In this document: positions 7,209 to 9,150 of the stretch, piece after piece | Numbering within the stretch: position 1 is the first letter of the stretch | Layout: each line of letters starts with the position of its first letter | Assembly: GCA_031270385.1 (NCBI GenBank) | Contig: JAISXS010000025.1 | Location: 1 to 9,150, forward strand | DNA: 9,150 nt | Source: Puniceicoccales bacterium | Lineage (GTDB): Bacteria; Verrucomicrobiota; Verrucomicrobiia; Opitutales; JAIRKQ01 | Reading direction: 5' to 3' | Made by a program: the position numbers and the translations under genes | The notes under the pieces: generated by a model | The model's database searches: none | What the model was told of the DNA's origin: nothing | What the model saw: the letters and a program-made list of their open reading frames with translations, nothing else

Positions 7209-7376
7209 CTAGTGGGAGACTAAAACGCCAGGCCACTTGATCAAGAAATAAATCCCGAAAAATTCGGACAAGATTCCAAAAAATCCAAATATCAAAACCC
7301 CTCCGACCGGCCGCAAAGGCAGTTTTCTGAGCGCACCTGGACAACGTATCAGAAAAACCACGTTTGCGAAATACAC
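7209..7376 (-). CDS. Small putative membrane protein or truncated gene remnant upstream of yajC
   Basis: An open frame of 55 codons from GTG 7374-7376 ends in TAG one base before the yajC ATG. It is open further upstream to at least 7410 but has no ATG. The C-terminal half is strongly hydrophobic with aromatic and glycine residues (VGGVLIFGFFGILSEFFGIY, then FLIKWPG), which would make one membrane helix. The preceding part is basic (LIRCPGALRKLPLRP). I do not recognise a family. Codon use looks like coding sequence, and the tight spacing to yajC suggests a true operon partner. The repeat end at 7391-7411 lies at its 5' side, so the original start may have been lost. GGGGAG is only one base before the GTG, which is poor for initiation. 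Confidence 0.4.
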   Translation of the reverse strand: MYFANVVFLIRCPGALRKLPLRPVGGVLIFGFFGILSEFFGIYFLIKWPGVLVSH

Positions 7377-7390
7377 GCTCCCCGGTATCT

Positions 7391-7411
7391 TATAATCATC
7401 TTCCTCGAAAG
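7391..7411 (+). repeat. Solo end of the repeat family
   Basis: TATAATCATCTTCCTCGAAA matches the left-end consensus TATAGTTATCTTACCTGAAA at most positions. It stands directly left of the fuller copy at 7414-7517. It may be the remaining end of an older copy into which the next one inserted, as at 1118-1304, but I could not find the matching other end. Confidence 0.45.
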
Positions 7412-7413
7412 TC

Positions 7414-7517
7414 TACAATTATCTTACCAGAAAGGGGCATATTATTTTTCCATAATAGGAGAAATTTCCCGCCGAATGTCGTTGGATAGAATATTTTTTT
7501 CAAGTAAGATGACTATG
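7414..7517 (+). repeat. MITE-like inverted-repeat element, copy C (104 bp)
   Basis: The left end is TACAATTATCTTACCAGAAA. The right end on the minus strand is CATAGTCATCTTACTTGAAA. It has the same orientation as copies A and B and shares the internal stretch before the right end (CGTTGGATAGAAT here, CGTTATATAGAAT in B). It lies in the divergent gap between the yajC operon and sufS, so any promoters for either side must lie in or next to it. The remaining leader (7518-7669) is AT-rich with A/T tracts just before sufS; I see no gene and no convincing promoter there. Confidence 0.7.
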
Positions 7518-7669
7518 GGCAATTGGGAACGGGTATTTGCCAGCGAGACTCCAAATTCACGGAACATGCACAGGCAAAAAAAGGATGTAAACAATCTCCC
7601 ATATGACCGGAACATTCAAAAAAATAATTTTGTTCAAAAAAATTTTTTTCATCATATGGTACTGGCAAG

Positions 7670-8920
7670 ATGTTACGTAAATTTTCCCCAGAGAAATTCC
7701 GCAGTCACTTTCCAATCTTGTCCAAACCGCTTAGAAGCGGGAAAGAATTAATTTTCTTTGACAACCTAGCAACCACTCAAAAGCCACAGTGTGTCATCGA
7801 CAAAATTTCTGAGTTTTATTCGACGTACAATTCCAATGTGCACAGGGGGATGTACGAATTCAGTGAAATGGCGACAAATGGTTACGAGCAAACGCGCACT
7901 AGTCTAGCGAGTTATCTATGCGTCAAAGATCCGAGGGAGATAGTGTTCGTACGCGGGACGACGGAGGCAATAAATATTGTCGCCCACGGTTTCGGCAGAA
8001 GGTTTCTGATTGCCAGCGACGAAATCTTGATTGGAGCAGTTGAACACCACGCAAATTATCTACCGTGGCAGATATTGGAACGCGAAATCGGAATACGCCG
8101 TAGGATTATTCCGCTGGACGAGAACCATTGCATAGATATTGGAAAGTACGAAAAAATGTTCTCCGATCGAACGAAATTAGTCGCAATCCAACATATAAAC
8201 AACGTCGTCGGTGGGGTAAATGACATTGAAAAGTTAGTAAAAATTGCACACAAAAATGGTGCAAAAATTTTGATCGATGGAGCTTCGTCTTTGGCGTCAA
8301 AAAAAATAAATATCTCGAAACTTGATTGCGATTTTTTCGCATGCTCGGGGCACAAATGTTTTGGTCCGATGGGCAGCGGGTTTCTCTTCGGGAAATATGG
8401 GTTGCTGATGGAAATGCTCCCATACAACGTCGGTGGAAATATGGTGAACACCGTACGTTTCGAAGAATCGATTTTCAAGATGCCACCGGATAAATTCGAA
8501 GCTGGAACGCCGGATGTCGCCGCTGTTATAGGATTTGGAGAGGCGATAAAATTTTTGGAGACTGTGGATATGCCGTCGGCACAGGCATACCTCGGCGAAC
8601 TTACGTCATACCTTGGGAAAAAACTTGCCCAAATTTCCGGCATCACGATTTACGGAAAGCCGGCAAAAAGCGGCATATTTTCATTTAATTTAGAAGGTAT
8701 CCACGCCCACGATGTCGCAACATACCTCGGCAACGAAGGAATTGCGGTACGCGCTGGGACACATTGCGCACAGCCTATGATGCAAATCCTAAACGTTCCT
8801 GGAACTGTGCGAATTTCGCTGTGCCCATACAACACAGCGAAAGAAATCGACATAGCCGTGGCCGCATTGGGGGCATGCGCAACGACTTTCAAACCCAAAC
8901 CTAGGCTGGGCAGGAACTAA
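7670..8920 (+). CDS. sufS: Cysteine desulfurase SufS (class V aminotransferase fold, PLP-dependent)
   Basis: 416 residues, full length. SufS removes sulfur from cysteine, holds it as a persulfide and passes it on for Fe-S cluster assembly. Visible landmarks are QKP near 37-39, SNVHRG 55-60, RGTTEAIN 95-102, EHHAN 125-129, the PLP aspartate in IDGA (D203), the Schiff-base lysine in SGHK (K229), RFEAGTPDV, and the persulfide cysteine in AGTHCAQP (C366). Compared with E. coli SufS, the usual Gln of 'DGAQ', which contacts PLP, is Ser206. The first His of 'GHHC' is Thr364, and 'DNAATT' reads DNLATT. The core catalytic residues remain, so I expect activity, perhaps altered. The ribosome binding site is weak (GGCAAG). 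No sufB, sufC, sufD or SufU/SufE gene adjoins it here. Confidence 0.93.
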   Translation: MLRKFSPEKFRSHFPILSKPLRSGKELIFFDNLATTQKPQCVIDKISEFYSTYNSNVHRGMYEFSEMATNGYEQTRTSLASYLCVKDPREIVFVRGTTEAINIVAHGFGRRFLIASDEILIGAVEHHANYLPWQILEREIGIRRRIIPLDENHCIDIGKYEKMFSDRTKLVAIQHINNVVGGVNDIEKLVKIAHKNGAKILIDGASSLASKKINISKLDCDFFACSGHKCFGPMGSGFLFGKYGLLMEMLPYNVGGNMVNTVRFEESIFKMPPDKFEAGTPDVAAVIGFGEAIKFLETVDMPSAQAYLGELTSYLGKKLAQISGITIYGKPAKSGIFSFNLEGIHAHDVATYLGNEGIAVRAGTHCAQPMMQILNVPGTVRISLCPYNTAKEIDIAVAALGACATTFKPKPRLGRN

Positions 8921-8981
8921 GTCCCCACCACTACGCAACCGAACGACTTTTCCGGGAAAAAAAATCGTCCACGGCAACGTA

Positions 8982-9115
8982 TATGGTCATCTTACTCGAG
9001 AAAAGCATACTGGATGGCGTCGGCAAGGGATGTATAGCAGCTCCGGTTAAGAAAGGCACAAAAAAAGCATGGTAAAGTGCATCGCCAAGGGAAGAGAAAA
9101 GAGGCAAGATATCCC
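8982..9115 (-). repeat. Degenerate member of the repeat family downstream of sufS
   Basis: One end, TATGGTCATCTTACTCGAGA followed by AAAGCATACTGGATGGCGTCGG, matches the inward-read right ends of copies A to C. This copy is therefore in the opposite orientation to the others. The second end is doubtful: GAGGCAAGATATCC near 9101-9114 may be its worn partner, giving a longer span than the intact copies. A short lysine-rich frame across it (ATG 8983 to TAA) is not convincing as a gene. Nothing else is seen between sufS and the window end, apart from a hairpin without a T-run at 8943-8968. Confidence 0.4.
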
Positions 9116-9150
9116 TGAGTTTTCGTTTGAGTTTAGCCCAAAATTTTTCG

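Noticed and set aside
7389..7418. A sigma-70 promoter for the yajC operon (TTGTAG, 18 bases, TATAAG on the minus strand)
   Set aside because: The -10 fits but the -35 matches the consensus at only three of six positions, and the pattern lies in repeat sequence; not enough to list as a feature.
8056..8646. A 196-codon frame on the minus strand opposite sufS
   Set aside because: It lies wholly within sufS, whose frame carries every catalytic motif; the opposite frame shows no recognisable domain and no ribosome binding site.
8943..8968. Hairpin after sufS as a terminator
   Set aside because: ACGAC...TCGT can pair with mismatches, but the stem is mostly A/T and no T-run follows on the plus strand.
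8983..9075. A short lysine-rich frame (ATG 8983 to TAA) after sufS
   Set aside because: About 30 codons, starting inside a repeat end, with no ribosome binding site; its opening VILLEKS is the usual translation of the repeat end.

Overview
The window carries a compact minus-strand gene block, yajC-secDF-recJ-dprA followed by radC, and one plus-strand gene, sufS. Every family assignment comes from motifs in the translations. Fused secDF followed directly by recJ, with yajC in front, is the layout of Chlamydiae and Verrucomicrobia; a related yajC/secDF/recJ neighbourhood exists in Bacillus. With moderate GC, single-copy housekeeping genes and many short repeats between them, I lean towards a PVC-type bacterium, possibly host-associated. 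This is an inference, not a demonstrated placement.

Layout: 1-118 is the 5' end of an IS630-type insertion sequence cut by the window edge. 115-348 is a head-to-tail train of three short inverted-repeat elements. radC follows (344-1120, minus). 1118-1330 is a second repeat cluster in which one intact element sits inside an older copy. Then come dprA (1402-2538), recJ (2617-4356), secDF (4365-6860) and yajC (6866-7207), all minus. Upstream of yajC is a small unrecognised membrane-protein-like frame (7209-7376). A third repeat cluster lies at 7391-7517, then an AT-rich leader and sufS (7670-8920, plus). A degenerate repeat follows sufS.

How the genes work together: YajC and SecDF are the accessory part of the Sec translocon. 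RecJ, DprA and RadC belong to single-strand DNA handling: 5'-3' exonuclease, RecA loading on incoming or resected DNA, and a JAMM-domain protein of debated role. SufS is the cysteine desulfurase of Fe-S cluster assembly and stands alone here. yajC, secDF, recJ and dprA look like one transcription unit because the first three touch or overlap and dprA follows after 78 bases.

The most interesting signal is a family of about 102-bp elements, bounded by TA, with inverted ends reading TATAGTTATCTT. They occur in every sizeable non-coding gap of the window. One copy is nested in another with an apparent TA duplication, and the nearby IS end shares part of the end pattern. This points to a MITE (a small non-autonomous transposon) moved by the IS630-type transposase. 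radC is pinned between two such clusters, which appear to supply or abut its stop codon and its start region.
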